Below are positions 46,779-54,463 of a DNA stretch of 64,000 nt, piece by piece. Source of the DNA: an uncultured Oscillospiraceae bacterium (GTDB lineage Bacteria > Bacillota > Clostridia > Oscillospirales > Ruminococcaceae); assembly GCA_904396495.1 (NCBI GenBank), contig CAJFOJ010000032.1, positions 151,881 to 215,880 of the forward strand, read 5' to 3'. How positions within the stretch are numbered: the first letter of the stretch is position 1; every line of letters begins with the position of its first letter. The translations under genes were made by a program, and so were the position numbers. The notes below the pieces were generated by a model. That model did not search any database. It saw only the letters and a list, made by a program, of their open reading frames with translations, and was not told the DNA's origin.

Positions 46779-46935
46779 TGGATTTTTATGAAAAGTGATT
46801 ACAGTTCCAATTTAATAGGGCACAGGAGCAGTTGCAGAAGTCCTGTCTTACCGGAAAACCGCTGCATTTGGCCTATTGGTGTTTTCATTTTTTGGGATCT
46901 GAAGTGTAAAATCTATAGAGCGAGGAGAATTTATC

Positions 46936-48057
46936 ATGAGTGAAACAAAAATGCCGGAGCTGGTGCTTCCCACTACAGAAGCCCCATCCCTTTCGGCACA
47001 GGAACTGGTAACGGAAAGTTCCCTAGATATCAACAATCTGTCCCCGGAAGAACGGAAAATGGTGGAGGAGTTTGCCAAAACCATCGATGTGACCGATTCT
47101 ACTGTGCTTGTGCAATACGGGGCGCCTGCTCAGAGCAAAATTTCCGCTTTTTCTGATTCGATGCTCAACAATTACCGCACCAAGGATTTGGGAGAACAGG
47201 GAAAACTGCTATCCGATCTGGTGGTGGAGATCGGGGAATTTGACACGGCGGCGACTCAGAAAAAGGGCTTTTTTACAAGTGTGAAGCGCCAATTTGAAAA
47301 GACGGTCTCCCAGTATAACAAGGTAAGTGCCAACGTGGATCACATCGTCCAGAAGCTGGAGGAACACAAGCGCCAGCTCATTAAGGACGTGGCCATGTTC
47401 GACCAGCTTTACGAGAAAAACGCTGAGTATTTTAAAGAAATCTCCCTGTACATCATTGCGGGGAAAGAGCGGTTAAAAGAGATCAACGATAAGATCATCC
47501 CAGACCTTGCCGCTAAAGCGGAGGCGACCGGCGACCAGAATGATTTGCAGGCACTGCGGGATATGAAGGACGTGGCGGTTCGGTTTGATAAAAAGCTAAA
47601 CGACCTGATGCTTTCCCGGATGATTTCCATCCAGATGGCGCCGCAAATCCGGATGCTTCAGAGCAATGAAACCCAGCTTGCCGATAAAATTCAGTCCACC
47701 ATCATGAACTCCATCCCCCTGTGGAAAAATCAGATCGTCATCGCGTTGGGGCTCAACAATGCAAAGGCTGCCTTGCAGGCCCAGCGCCAGGTCACCGATA
47801 TGACCAACGAGCTTTTAAAGAAAAACAGCGAGATGCTGAAAACCGGCACCCTTGAAGTCGCCAAGGAGAGCGAACGGGGCATCGTGGACATTGAGACCCT
47901 CCGTCAGACCAACAGCGACCTCATCACCACTATCAACGAGGTGGTGCGAATCCAGGACGAAGGCAGGGCAAAGCGGGCGGCTGCCGAGCAGGAACTCCAG
48001 AAGATGGAAGGGGAACTGAAACAGGCGGTGCTGTCTGTGGCAGCGCGGAAAAATTAG
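46936..48057 (+). CDS. TelA family toxic-anion resistance protein
   Basis: 373 residues, ATG behind GCGAGGAG. Mostly helical and soluble; the family signature runs through the middle (MVEEFAKTIDVTDSTVLVQYG, LDGYxxxF-type helices, MSIQMAPQIRMLQSNETQLA and NSIPLWKNQIVIALGL). TelA/KlaA-type proteins are linked to tellurite or other stress tolerance, often next to TerD-like genes, but their activity is unknown. No ter gene is nearby; the left neighbour is the TIGR04076 gene. Confidence 0.92.
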   Translation: MSETKMPELVLPTTEAPSLSAQELVTESSLDINNLSPEERKMVEEFAKTIDVTDSTVLVQYGAPAQSKISAFSDSMLNNYRTKDLGEQGKLLSDLVVEIGEFDTAATQKKGFFTSVKRQFEKTVSQYNKVSANVDHIVQKLEEHKRQLIKDVAMFDQLYEKNAEYFKEISLYIIAGKERLKEINDKIIPDLAAKAEATGDQNDLQALRDMKDVAVRFDKKLNDLMLSRMISIQMAPQIRMLQSNETQLADKIQSTIMNSIPLWKNQIVIALGLNNAKAALQAQRQVTDMTNELLKKNSEMLKTGTLEVAKESERGIVDIETLRQTNSDLITTINEVVRIQDEGRAKRAAAEQELQKMEGELKQAVLSVAARKN

Positions 48058-48190
48058 TAAAGCGTGAATTGAAAGAGAAACGGACGGGAAGCGAAGATGC
48101 TTTCCGTCCGTTTTTTGTAGTGCGGGTTACGGTACATTGTTTTGATGCCGCGGGTGAAGCAAACTTGGCCCCTACACCAGAAGATAGGAC
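48056..48190 (+). repeat. Imperfect direct repeat, copy A (contains telA terminator)
   Basis: Starts TAGTAAAGC, holds the telA terminator (arms 48078-48092 and 48097-48111, then T6), and continues through GGTTACG, ATGATGCCG-like and CTACACC-AGAAG segments. The same order of sequences recurs at 48894-49040 (copy B). The copies flank the zinc-ribbon gene at 48267-48764. Confidence 0.6.
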
Positions 48191-48266
48191 AATACATACA
48201 TCGTCCCAAATTTTCAGGAAATCAGAAGTGCTGTGGGCAAATTCTAGGAAAACATGCCCCACTGCC

Positions 48267-48764
48267 TTAGCTGTGGTAATATTTTTTAATACTGCTTCCA
48301 CACCTTGGACAATTTCCTTCATAAGGTTCGCTGTAGCCGCAATTTCCACATGCCGCTCCCTCTTTGGGCGGTTGATATGCAGTATGGCCACAGTGAGGAC
48401 AGGGTTCTTGGGCGATCATTTCCCCACATTGAGCGCATTGCCACAATGGCTTGGAAGAAGTCTTTTCTGTATTGGGTTTCGTCACAGTTTTTTGCGGTGC
48501 AGAAGGACTCACAACGGTTTCTGGTTGAGATATCTGGTTTATTTTGGCGATTATCATATCGGTGTTATCGATCAATTGGCCAAAACCGTATGTAAACAGG
48601 CTGGAAAGCCAGGAAACAAGTGAACCAAGCACAATGATGCAAATCCCCAAAATCCAGCTTCCGTTTGCAAGGAAAGAAATACCCACAACGCACGACGCAA
48701 TAATACCTGCACAGCATATGACGATTGCTATGGTTCTCATTTTCGATCCGATGTTTTCAAACAT
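48267..48764 (-). CDS. Zinc-ribbon membrane protein, unknown
   Basis: 165 residues from ATG 48764, seven bases after GGTGGTGA. Residues ~10-65 hold two membrane segments (TIAIVICCAGIIASCVVGIS and WILGICIIVLGSLVSWLSSL). A polar linker rich in Ser/Pro/Thr leads to two zinc ribbons: CAQCGEMIAQEPCPHCG and CGNCGYSEPYEGNCPRCG, so four CxxC pairs in the cytoplasmic tail. Function unknown. It is flanked by an imperfect direct repeat, which suggests it was acquired or duplicated with flanking DNA. Confidence 0.8.
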   Translation of the reverse strand: MFENIGSKMRTIAIVICCAGIIASCVVGISFLANGSWILGICIIVLGSLVSWLSSLFTYGFGQLIDNTDMIIAKINQISQPETVVSPSAPQKTVTKPNTEKTSSKPLWQCAQCGEMIAQEPCPHCGHTAYQPPKEGAACGNCGYSEPYEGNCPRCGSSIKKYYHS

Positions 48765-48893
48765 AGAAGTCACCACCTGTTTTTTAATAATTTTATCATA
48801 TTAAGATTATCGTGTCAATTGTGTATCCATTTAGATTATTTCAGGAAAAGGAAGCTGAAACAGACGATGCTATCTATGATAGCGCAGATAAAC

Positions 48894-49040
48894 TAGTAAA
48901 GCCGGGAAAAAGAGGAACGGACGAAAAGCGAAGATGCTTTCCATCCGTTTTTGTGTGGTGAGGGTGTGACACATCCTGGTTACGACACTTTGTAATGATG
49001 CCGAGAGTGGAGAACTTACACCGGAAGGCGATAAGGGACG
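48894..49040 (+). repeat. Imperfect direct repeat, copy B
   Basis: Begins TAGTAAAGC like copy A, holds a decayed version of the telA terminator (48915-48952, two stem mismatches) and then TGGTTACGACA, ATGATGCCGAGAGTG and TTACACCGGAAGGCGATA, each with a counterpart in copy A. No gene lies directly upstream for it to terminate, which supports duplication rather than function. Confidence 0.55.
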
Positions 49041-49081
49041 AAGTTTACGTCGTCCCATGGCTTTCCCATGCGGAAAGCAAT

Positions 49082-49116
49082 AACAAAAACGCCGGCCCTA
49101 TGGTAGAACCGGCGGC
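49082..49116 (-). terminator. Terminator, leftward, after the hydrogenase gene
   Basis: GCCGG and its complement pair across ~13 bases and are followed on the minus strand by GTTTTTGTT, right after the hydrogenase stop. Confidence 0.75.
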
Positions 49117-49124
49117 GGAGTCCT

Positions 49125-50630
49125 TTAATCCAACAGACTTAAGGTGATTTTGTATTTGCTGTCCAGGGCATTTTTATCCTGTGCCTGCTTCTTGTACTGG
49201 TTGATGCTGGCCGTGGCCTTGTTGATGGGCTGGAGCGTTCCCGCGCCCGCCACGCATCCACCGGGGCAAGCCATTCCCTCCAGCAGGTAGCCGTTTAGTT
49301 TGCCCGCTTTGGCCACCATGAGCATCTTTTTGCAATCGTGAAGGCCCTGGGCGCACTGAACCGGGATCTCCTTGTCGGGGTCTAAGCGCTTGACCGCGTC
49401 GACGACGGCGCTGGCCACCCCTCCGCTGACGGCAAAACCTCTTCCCGCGGCAGTGGCTTCCTCTAAAGGATGGGAGGTGTCGATCTGGTCGAATTTCACC
49501 CCTTTGGCTTCGAACATACCCATGATTTCCTCAAAGGTCAGCACAAAGTCCACCCCACTGCGGACTGAACGGCGGCTGGCCTCCAGTTTTTTGGCAGAAC
49601 AAGGGCCGATAAAGGCCACTTTACAATTTTTGTGCTCTTTTTTCATTAGCCGGGCAGTCAATACCATAGGCGTCAGCGCCATTGAGATGTAAGGCGCCAG
49701 CTCCGGAAAGAGCTTTTTGGCCATGACCGACCAGGCGGGGCAGCAAGAGGTCGCCATAAAGGGTTGATTATTGGGAACGTCCCGGATAAAGTCCTTGGCT
49801 TCCTCAATGGTACAAAGATCGGCGCCAATGGCTACCTCTACCACGTCGTCAAATCCCAGCTGCTTCATAGCGCCCTTGAGGCGCTCCGGGGTCATATCCG
49901 GCCCGAACTGGCTGATAAAGGCGGGGGCGATGATGGCGATCACCCGATCCCCGGCTTTAATGGAATGGATGAGCTGGAAAATCTGACCCTTGTCGGAGAT
50001 GGCGCCGAAGGGGCAGTTGACGATGCACATGCCGCAGGAGACACATTTGTCGTAATCGATGGTCGCTCTCCCCAGAGAATCGGAGCCGATGGCATCCATA
50101 CCGCAGGCCTTGGCACAGGGACGCTCCATCTTGAGGATGGCACCGTAGGGACAGACGTCCTTGCAGCGGCCGCATTTGATGCATTTATCCTGGTCGATCA
50201 CTGATTTGCCGTGCTGGATGCTGACCGCCCCCTTGGGGCAGACCTCAGTGCAGGGGTGGTTCAGGCATCCCTGGCAGCAGTCGGTGACCTTAAACACCTT
50301 GTCCGGGCAGGCATTACAAGCAAATTTGATGATGTTGACAAGTGGCGGGTCGTAGTATTTTTCCGCGATAGCGCTCTCGTTGACGCCCTCGGATATGGGG
50401 GCATGTTCGTCCATGGGACGCAGAGGGAGCCCCATGGAAAGGCGCAAACGTTCGCCGACGATGGCCCGCTCCAAAAATATACTGTCCCGGTAGGTGGCGA
50501 CTTCCCCTGGGACGATTTTATAGGGGAGCTCTTCCATACGGGAATAGTCGCCGCCCTCATAAGCCAAACGCGCCACTTCGGTAAAAACTTTGCGGCGGAT
50601 ATCGGTGACGGATGAATAGATTCCTCTCAT
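49125..50630 (-). CDS. [FeFe] hydrogenase, monomeric group B-like
   Basis: 501 residues. Residues ~130-225 hold ferredoxin-like [4Fe-4S] motifs (CIKCGRCKDVCPYGAI and CVSCGMCIVNCPFGAI) preceded by another Cys cluster (CCQGCLNHPCTEVC). The H-cluster motifs are TSCCPAW (L1; Ala rather than Gly), IGPCSAKKLEA (L2; Pro-Cys preceded by Gly, not Met) and EGMACPGGCVAGAG (L3), the variant set of group B enzymes. It likely produces or oxidises H2 with ferredoxin. The maturases HydEFG are not in the window. ATG at 50630 follows GGAGGAGAAAC on the minus strand. Monocistronic. Confidence 0.93.
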   Translation of the reverse strand: MRGIYSSVTDIRRKVFTEVARLAYEGGDYSRMEELPYKIVPGEVATYRDSIFLERAIVGERLRLSMGLPLRPMDEHAPISEGVNESAIAEKYYDPPLVNIIKFACNACPDKVFKVTDCCQGCLNHPCTEVCPKGAVSIQHGKSVIDQDKCIKCGRCKDVCPYGAILKMERPCAKACGMDAIGSDSLGRATIDYDKCVSCGMCIVNCPFGAISDKGQIFQLIHSIKAGDRVIAIIAPAFISQFGPDMTPERLKGAMKQLGFDDVVEVAIGADLCTIEEAKDFIRDVPNNQPFMATSCCPAWSVMAKKLFPELAPYISMALTPMVLTARLMKKEHKNCKVAFIGPCSAKKLEASRRSVRSGVDFVLTFEEIMGMFEAKGVKFDQIDTSHPLEEATAAGRGFAVSGGVASAVVDAVKRLDPDKEIPVQCAQGLHDCKKMLMVAKAGKLNGYLLEGMACPGGCVAGAGTLQPINKATASINQYKKQAQDKNALDSKYKITLSLLD

Positions 50631-50783
50631 GTTTCTCCTCCTTTATATTCTCGTTATTATTTTAACATTGTACGTTCTTTGATGCAATATGAGTTTAATG
50701 GAAAGAGAGGAAATTTTTTAGAAAAATTCTAACAAAATTATGGGTAAAATGCTGATAAGGTCAGTAGAACAATATATTTTAAT

Positions 50784-50817
50784 AAAAGCAGGAGACAATC
50801 TCGACTCCTGCTTTTTC
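50784..50817. terminator. Orphan terminator hairpin
   Basis: AAAAGCAGGAG pairs with CTCCTGCTTTTT around a ten-base loop. No gene ends next to it on either strand; the relic at 50892-51005 reads towards it, so it may be that gene's old terminator. Confidence 0.7.
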
Positions 50818-50891
50818 TAAAATAATATTCATTTGTCAGTTGCAGGGATTTTTGTAGCTGGGGCTCTAATTAATTTGCTGCATTTTTTGTG

Positions 50892-51005
50892 TCAAAGGCG
50901 GCAAAAGCCTTTGATGGTTCCCTGCGCCTGCTGGGCAATGGGCATCAACGCTTTAATTTCCTGTGCTGTCTGCCCAGAAATTGTGAGATTTTCTTTGTGA
51001 ACCAA
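50892..51005 (-). pseudogene. Probable C-terminal gene relic
   Basis: On the minus strand a ~37-codon frame from TTG ends at TGA (50892-50894) and reads HKENLTISGQTAQEIKALMP then IAQQAQGTIKGFCRL, which looks like real protein. There is no ribosome site, and a stop lies just upstream. The orphan terminator at 50784-50817 is placed as expected. The family is not recognised. Confidence 0.35.
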
Positions 51006-51037
51006 ATATCAATTTGTTACTTTAAGCCATTATCTTA

Positions 51038-51066
51038 TTGCTAAATTCTGAATTAAACGATATAAT
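51038..51066 (+). promoter_or_regulatory. Promoter of the first double-zinc-ribbon gene
   Basis: TTGCTA (51038-51043), 17-base spacer, TATAAT (51061-51066). A 23-base element just upstream (51005-51027) recurs before the second paralogue. Confidence 0.72.
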
Positions 51067-51088
51067 ATTTTAAAGGAGGTTTGACGCG

Positions 51089-51526
51089 ATGTTTATTTTT
51101 TATGTGTGTCCTAAATGCGGTAAGTTATTTGCTACTGATGAATCCCCAGTCTGTATGTTTTGTGGTTTTAATGGGCCGTGTCCAAGTTTAACTCCCTCTG
51201 AGCAAGAAGAAATTGAGAGAGCCCACGATAAGTGGAAATGGGATAAAATTTATAGGGAGAAATACGTTGATCATTCCAGTCCATTCTTTGATCAAGAAAC
51301 ATTTGATAAAAGAGAAGAGTACGAACAAAATTATAGAAGAGAGATTGAAGAAGAAAAGAAAGAAAGTATTAGAAGGGCGGAAGAAGAGAAAAGAAAATAT
51401 ATCCCTCGTTGCCCGACCTGCGGCTCACCGCATGTATTTAATCGTGGGAATGGGGCTGGAAAGACAGTTTATGGGTTAATGGTTCATAAACAATATGTTT
51501 GTAACAATTGTGGATATGAGTGGTAG
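51089..51526 (+). CDS. Double-zinc-ribbon protein, first paralogue
   Basis: 145 residues, ATG behind AAAGGAGG. An N-terminal ribbon (YVCPKCGKLFATDESPVCMF with CGFNG) and a C-terminal ribbon (RCPTCGSPHVFNRGNG ... YVCNNCGYEW) are joined by a charged helical linker (~50-105). It is about one third identical by eye to the protein encoded at 51675, with matching ends (RCPTCGSP..NRG and NCGYEW). Unknown function; soluble. AT-richer than the housekeeping genes. Confidence 0.75.
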   Translation: MFIFYVCPKCGKLFATDESPVCMFCGFNGPCPSLTPSEQEEIERAHDKWKWDKIYREKYVDHSSPFFDQETFDKREEYEQNYRREIEEEKKESIRRAEEEKRKYIPRCPTCGSPHVFNRGNGAGKTVYGLMVHKQYVCNNCGYEW

Positions 51527-51586
51527 AAATACCGAGCTCCTGCCCCAAAGGCGGGGGGCTGATGGCTTAAAGTATGTCGGAAATCG

Positions 51587-51608
51587 AATATCAATTGTTA
51601 CTTTAAGC
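51587..51608 (+). repeat. Copy of the upstream element before the second paralogue
   Basis: AATATCAATTGTTACTTTAAGC (51587-51608) matches 51005-51027 except for one missing T. Both lie just upstream of a promoter serving a double-zinc-ribbon gene, showing that the promoter regions were duplicated with the genes. Confidence 0.7.
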
Positions 51609-51617
51609 AAAAAAAGA

Positions 51618-51646
51618 TTTACATAATTTCCAACATATAGTATAAT
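51618..51646 (+). promoter_or_regulatory. Promoter of the second double-zinc-ribbon gene
   Basis: TTTACA (51618-51623), 17-base spacer, TATAAT (51641-51646). Confidence 0.72.
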
Positions 51647-51674
51647 AAAACTAATTTTATATGGAGGTGATAAA

Positions 51675-52127
51675 ATGCCAGAGTATCATTTATATATTTG
51701 CTTACGGTGTGGCAACGTTACTCCAGTACAAGAATGTCGAGATGATCCAAAATGTTCCTTTTGTCATTTCACTATGATGCATTTGCGTGACACTATTCCA
51801 TTACCAGAGAGTTTATTGCAAGGGACATATTGGAGCACCATACGAAGAGTCATCAAAAAGAATATAAATAGAAACGCCAAGGTCTTCGATCCAGAATTAT
51901 TTGATAAACGAGAACAAAACGATCGCATTCTGGAACAACAAACTACTACGTGGGTGCAGGCTGTTCAGGCGCAGATGCCTGAACCGGTTCATATCCCCCG
52001 CTGCCCGACCTGCGGATCGCCTAATATATATAATCGTGGTCCTGTGCGGTATCAGGCGGCGCTTTTTCCTGAACAGAGAATTGGTCTCAAACAATTTGTT
52101 TGCGGAAATTGTGGTTATGAATGGTAA
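51675..52127 (+). CDS. Double-zinc-ribbon protein, second paralogue
   Basis: 150 residues, ATG behind TGGAGGTGATAA. N-terminal ribbon LRCGNVTPVQECRDDPKCSF, a linker with FDPELFDKREQNDRIL (compare FDQETFDKREEYEQNY in the first paralogue), and the C-terminal ribbon RCPTCGSPNIYNRGP ... FVCGNCGYEW. Function unknown; it might bind nucleic acid or act as a metal-dependent scaffold, but neither is shown. A strong terminator follows at 52171-52200. Confidence 0.75.
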   Translation: MPEYHLYICLRCGNVTPVQECRDDPKCSFCHFTMMHLRDTIPLPESLLQGTYWSTIRRVIKKNINRNAKVFDPELFDKREQNDRILEQQTTTWVQAVQAQMPEPVHIPRCPTCGSPNIYNRGPVRYQAALFPEQRIGLKQFVCGNCGYEW

Positions 52128-52170
52128 TTACACTAAGCTCCTATCCGATGAATCGGGTTTGATTCTGCTT

Positions 52171-52200
52171 AAAAAAGCCGCTCGTGAGAGCGGCTTTTTT
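52171..52200 (+). terminator. Terminator after the second zinc-ribbon gene
   Basis: AAAAAAGCCGCTC pairs with GAGCGGCTTTTTT across GTGA; bidirectional. Confidence 0.9.
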
Positions 52201-52255
52201 AATTCCCTCATATTGTTTGTGGGTAACGGTGGGGGACGAGCAGGTAAAGTACCTC

Positions 52256-52468
52256 CTATTCATCGTGTTTGCGCTTGTATCCTTCGAGCCAGGTGTCTAC
52301 AGAGAATTTGAAGCCTCTTCTGGAGGAAGGTGATAAACTAGTAGCAGTTTTAATAAAACCGGTATCTGGATTAAATATCTGCTGTTCATAGTCCTCTGGG
52401 TTAATCACTTCGGTTGATGTTGCTTTACCTGCTTCTTTCTTTATACTTGTTGACAAATTGGTATTCAA
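52256..52468 (-). pseudogene. Hypothetical protein, probably 5'-truncated
   Basis: A 70-codon frame from TTG 52468 with no ribosome site. The C-terminal part (VINPEDYEQQIFNPDTGFIK, SPSSRRGFKFSVDTWLEGYK) looks protein-like. The sequence upstream of the TTG is AT-rich and gives no continuation, suggesting loss of the 5' end. The family is not recognised. Confidence 0.4.
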
Positions 52469-52498
52469 GTTGTTACTAAATTATTTTTATAATTTTTG

Positions 52499-52527
52499 TT
52501 GACTTATTTTATTTTTTTACTTATAAT
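52499..52527 (+). promoter_or_regulatory. Promoter of the AT-rich lipoprotein gene
   Basis: TTGACT (52499-52504), 17-base spacer, TATAAT (52522-52527), ~35 bases before the start. Confidence 0.78.
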
Positions 52528-52562
52528 AGCTATAAAGTACGGAACAACTGTGGGGTAATATT

Positions 52563-53183
52563 ATGAAAAAATTGATGGCAACGATCATGGTGAGTTTTAT
52601 GATACTTGGGATAATGAACGGTTGTGGAAAAAAATTTAATATGGCAGAATTTGATATGTTGAGAGTTTATCCTTTTAATATGAATGCCGAAGAAATTATA
52701 GAAAAAGCTGATAAACAGTTTGGAAAGAAAAAACGAAGTTTTATAATAATGGAAGGAGGAGTAAAAGTAGAAACACTTGAAGAAGCAAATCAAATATCCT
52801 ATGACGATGTTGCGCTGTTTGAGTTTCCATGTAATATTGTATTTTCGTTCGACGATTATGAAGAAGGTAGCGATTTATCTGATACGATTTTTTGGAGTTT
52901 CAATGGTATAGAAATGGAAGATTATCAAAGATTTTCGGCGGATGTGGAGCAATATTTAATAGATTTATACGGAGAACCAACAACTATTTATAACACGAAT
53001 AGATATTGGGAAATGGAAGATGTGAACGTGACGTTTTATGGTTACGATTATCATGTATTTGATTGGGATTTTGATGGCATAGACGAAGGTGCGGTATGCA
53101 TCATATATACAGATGTAGCTAAACAGGAAGAAAGACAAAGGAAAACGGCTAATGAAGAAAACGATAGCAGCATTCAAGATTAG
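52563..53183 (+). CDS. Predicted lipoprotein, unknown
   Basis: 206 residues. A lipoprotein signal (KKLMATIMVSFMILGIMNGC) places the lipid-bearing Cys at ~21. The mature part is acidic and aromatic (DVALFEFPCNIVFSFDDYEE, VFDWDFDGIDEGAVCIIYTD) and has no recognised domain. The gene is visibly AT-richer than its surroundings and uses A/T-ending codons, pointing to recent acquisition. ATG follows GTGGGGTAA. Probably attached to the outer face of the cell membrane. Confidence 0.72.
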   Translation: MKKLMATIMVSFMILGIMNGCGKKFNMAEFDMLRVYPFNMNAEEIIEKADKQFGKKKRSFIIMEGGVKVETLEEANQISYDDVALFEFPCNIVFSFDDYEEGSDLSDTIFWSFNGIEMEDYQRFSADVEQYLIDLYGEPTTIYNTNRYWEMEDVNVTFYGYDYHVFDWDFDGIDEGAVCIIYTDVAKQEERQRKTANEENDSSIQD

Positions 53184-53607
53184 TTTCAAGGGGGTGTTTG
53201 CCAACAAAAAACGGCGGTCGCACTGCTTCTTCAAATGGTCTGGTTACCATTGAGCGCGGCTCTGCGGGCTTTCCCCGCAGTTCAGACTGTCTCTTACCGG
53301 CGGTTTTCACCGGGACTTCCGGGTGTTCACTAGAACTTCCGGGACTTCCGAGAAATCCCACCGGGACTTCCTTACAGTCGTTGAACCTTCCCCATTCCGC
53401 GAAATGCGGGGAAGGGGCTTGGCTGCTGATTGGGCGTTGTCCCGGCAAACTCACAAGTCGGGGGCTGCGGCGTTTGGGACGATGGAAAATTATCGCTTTT
53501 GTTTCACCCTGCGGCCATCCCACCCCTTTTTTTCCGGATGAGTGTTGTAACCCTCCATAAAAGCTTTTCTGCCGTTTAAGCTCTTCATCCATTCTTCAAC
53601 TGTTCCC
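53184..53607. other. Intergenic region at the prophage edge, with short direct repeats
   Basis: About 420 GC-richer bases with open frames on both strands but no ribosome site or recognisable protein. It holds three GGGACTTCC copies (53312-53320, 53341-53349, 53363-53371), two as CACCGGGACTTCC. It lies between the last chromosomal gene and the endolysin gene, so the prophage end and an attachment site may be here. Confidence 0.45.
53309..53371. repeat. Short direct repeats (GGGACTTCC x3)
   Basis: Three exact GGGACTTCC units at 53312, 53341 and 53363, plus a related AGAACTTCC at 53332. Spacing is irregular (29 and 22 bases), so this is not a CRISPR array. Confidence 0.6.
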
Positions 53608-54249
53608 TTATTCTACAATCGCGCCGCTCTGGTCGGTCATGATGAGCTGGCATTCCTTCACCTGGTGAAAGGGCCTGTCGGAAAAAAGATAGTTTTTTCC
53701 ATTGATGGTGTGAAACCCTGTGACGGCAATGCCGTTTCCATCAAACCAGTACCAACGGTTGTCGATTTTTTCCCAGGCGTTTTTGATCCCCCCGTAGGTC
53801 CAGCCTTTTGCCGTTTTCACCCACTTCATGGGTTCCTCTCCGGAGGTATAGGTTCCACACTGATTGGGGATTCCCAAAAAGGTGGCGGGGTTTGTGCGGA
53901 TGTTTGATTTCGTCCTGGTTTCAAAGTGGCAGTGGGCGCCGTAGCTTAAGCCAGTGTTTCCCATGATGCCCAATTTTGTTCCCACTGATACCTTGTCCCC
54001 CACCTTTACCGCCCGGGAGTCCATATGACAGAAAAAGTAGCGGTTGCCTGAGGTGTCGTCCACCCGGACATAATTTCCCCATTCCCAGGTGATGTTGCCG
54101 CTAGATTTTGGAATGATGGTGGAGGATTTGACGGTACCCGCGACGGGACTTATGATGTTGTGACTGTCCAGTCCGACGATGTCCAAGCCCCCGTGGCCCG
54201 CAGTATAGGGCTGGCTGATTTTAAATTTTCCGCTAAAAATGGTTTTCAA
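53608..54249 (-). CDS. Phage endolysin: M23 peptidase with cell-wall-binding repeats
   Basis: 213 residues from TTG 54249, seven bases after AGGAGG. The N-terminal M23 domain (~1-135) has zinc ligands in GHGGLDIVG (HxxxD) and GAHCHFETRTK (HxH), typical of glycyl-glycine-type or D,L-endopeptidases. The C-terminal ~70 residues contain choline-binding-like repeats (GWTYGGIKNAWEKIDNRWYW, FDGNGIAVTGFHTINGKNYL). No signal peptide, so it should leave the cell through the holin. Last gene of the prophage cluster. Confidence 0.92.
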   Translation of the reverse strand: MKTIFSGKFKISQPYTAGHGGLDIVGLDSHNIISPVAGTVKSSTIIPKSSGNITWEWGNYVRVDDTSGNRYFFCHMDSRAVKVGDKVSVGTKLGIMGNTGLSYGAHCHFETRTKSNIRTNPATFLGIPNQCGTYTSGEEPMKWVKTAKGWTYGGIKNAWEKIDNRWYWFDGNGIAVTGFHTINGKNYLFSDRPFHQVKECQLIMTDQSGAIVE

Positions 54250-54283
54250 ATGTTACACCTCCTTATAAAAATGTGGAAAAGGG

Positions 54284-54463
54284 TTAATCTTTTTTTGCCT
54301 GCGTGCCGTAATAGAAAGCAATGACAGTGGTGAAAACCGTCAGGAATTGTTGGGCATTTATGGTGCCCTTGATAGTGAGGACAGTGAAAACTGCCGTCAG
54401 GATTAAAGTGACGATGCTTTTGATGGTTAAAAGCCGGTTTAACCGGGTGGATAAGAAATTCAC
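54284..54463 (-). CDS. Small phage membrane protein, holin candidate
   Basis: 59 residues from GTG 54463, behind GGGAGGAAGAACT. Two hydrophobic segments (TIKSIVTLILTAVFTVLTIK and QQFLTVFTTVIAFYYG) separated by a short turn and ended by charged QAKKD. This is the size and layout of class II holins, and the endolysin gene follows 34 bases later. The upstream gene overlaps its start by 4 bases. Confidence 0.8.
   Translation of the reverse strand: MNFLSTRLNRLLTIKSIVTLILTAVFTVLTIKGTINAQQFLTVFTTVIAFYYGTQAKKD

Noticed and set aside
53309..53371. Short repeats as a CRISPR array
   Set aside because: Units are only 9-13 bases, spacing is irregular, and there are no cas genes nearby.
53149..53592. Leftward 147-codon and rightward 120-codon frames at the prophage edge
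   Set aside because: GC-rich repeats keep several frames open at once, the two frames overlap on opposite strands, and neither has a ribosome site or recognisable domain.
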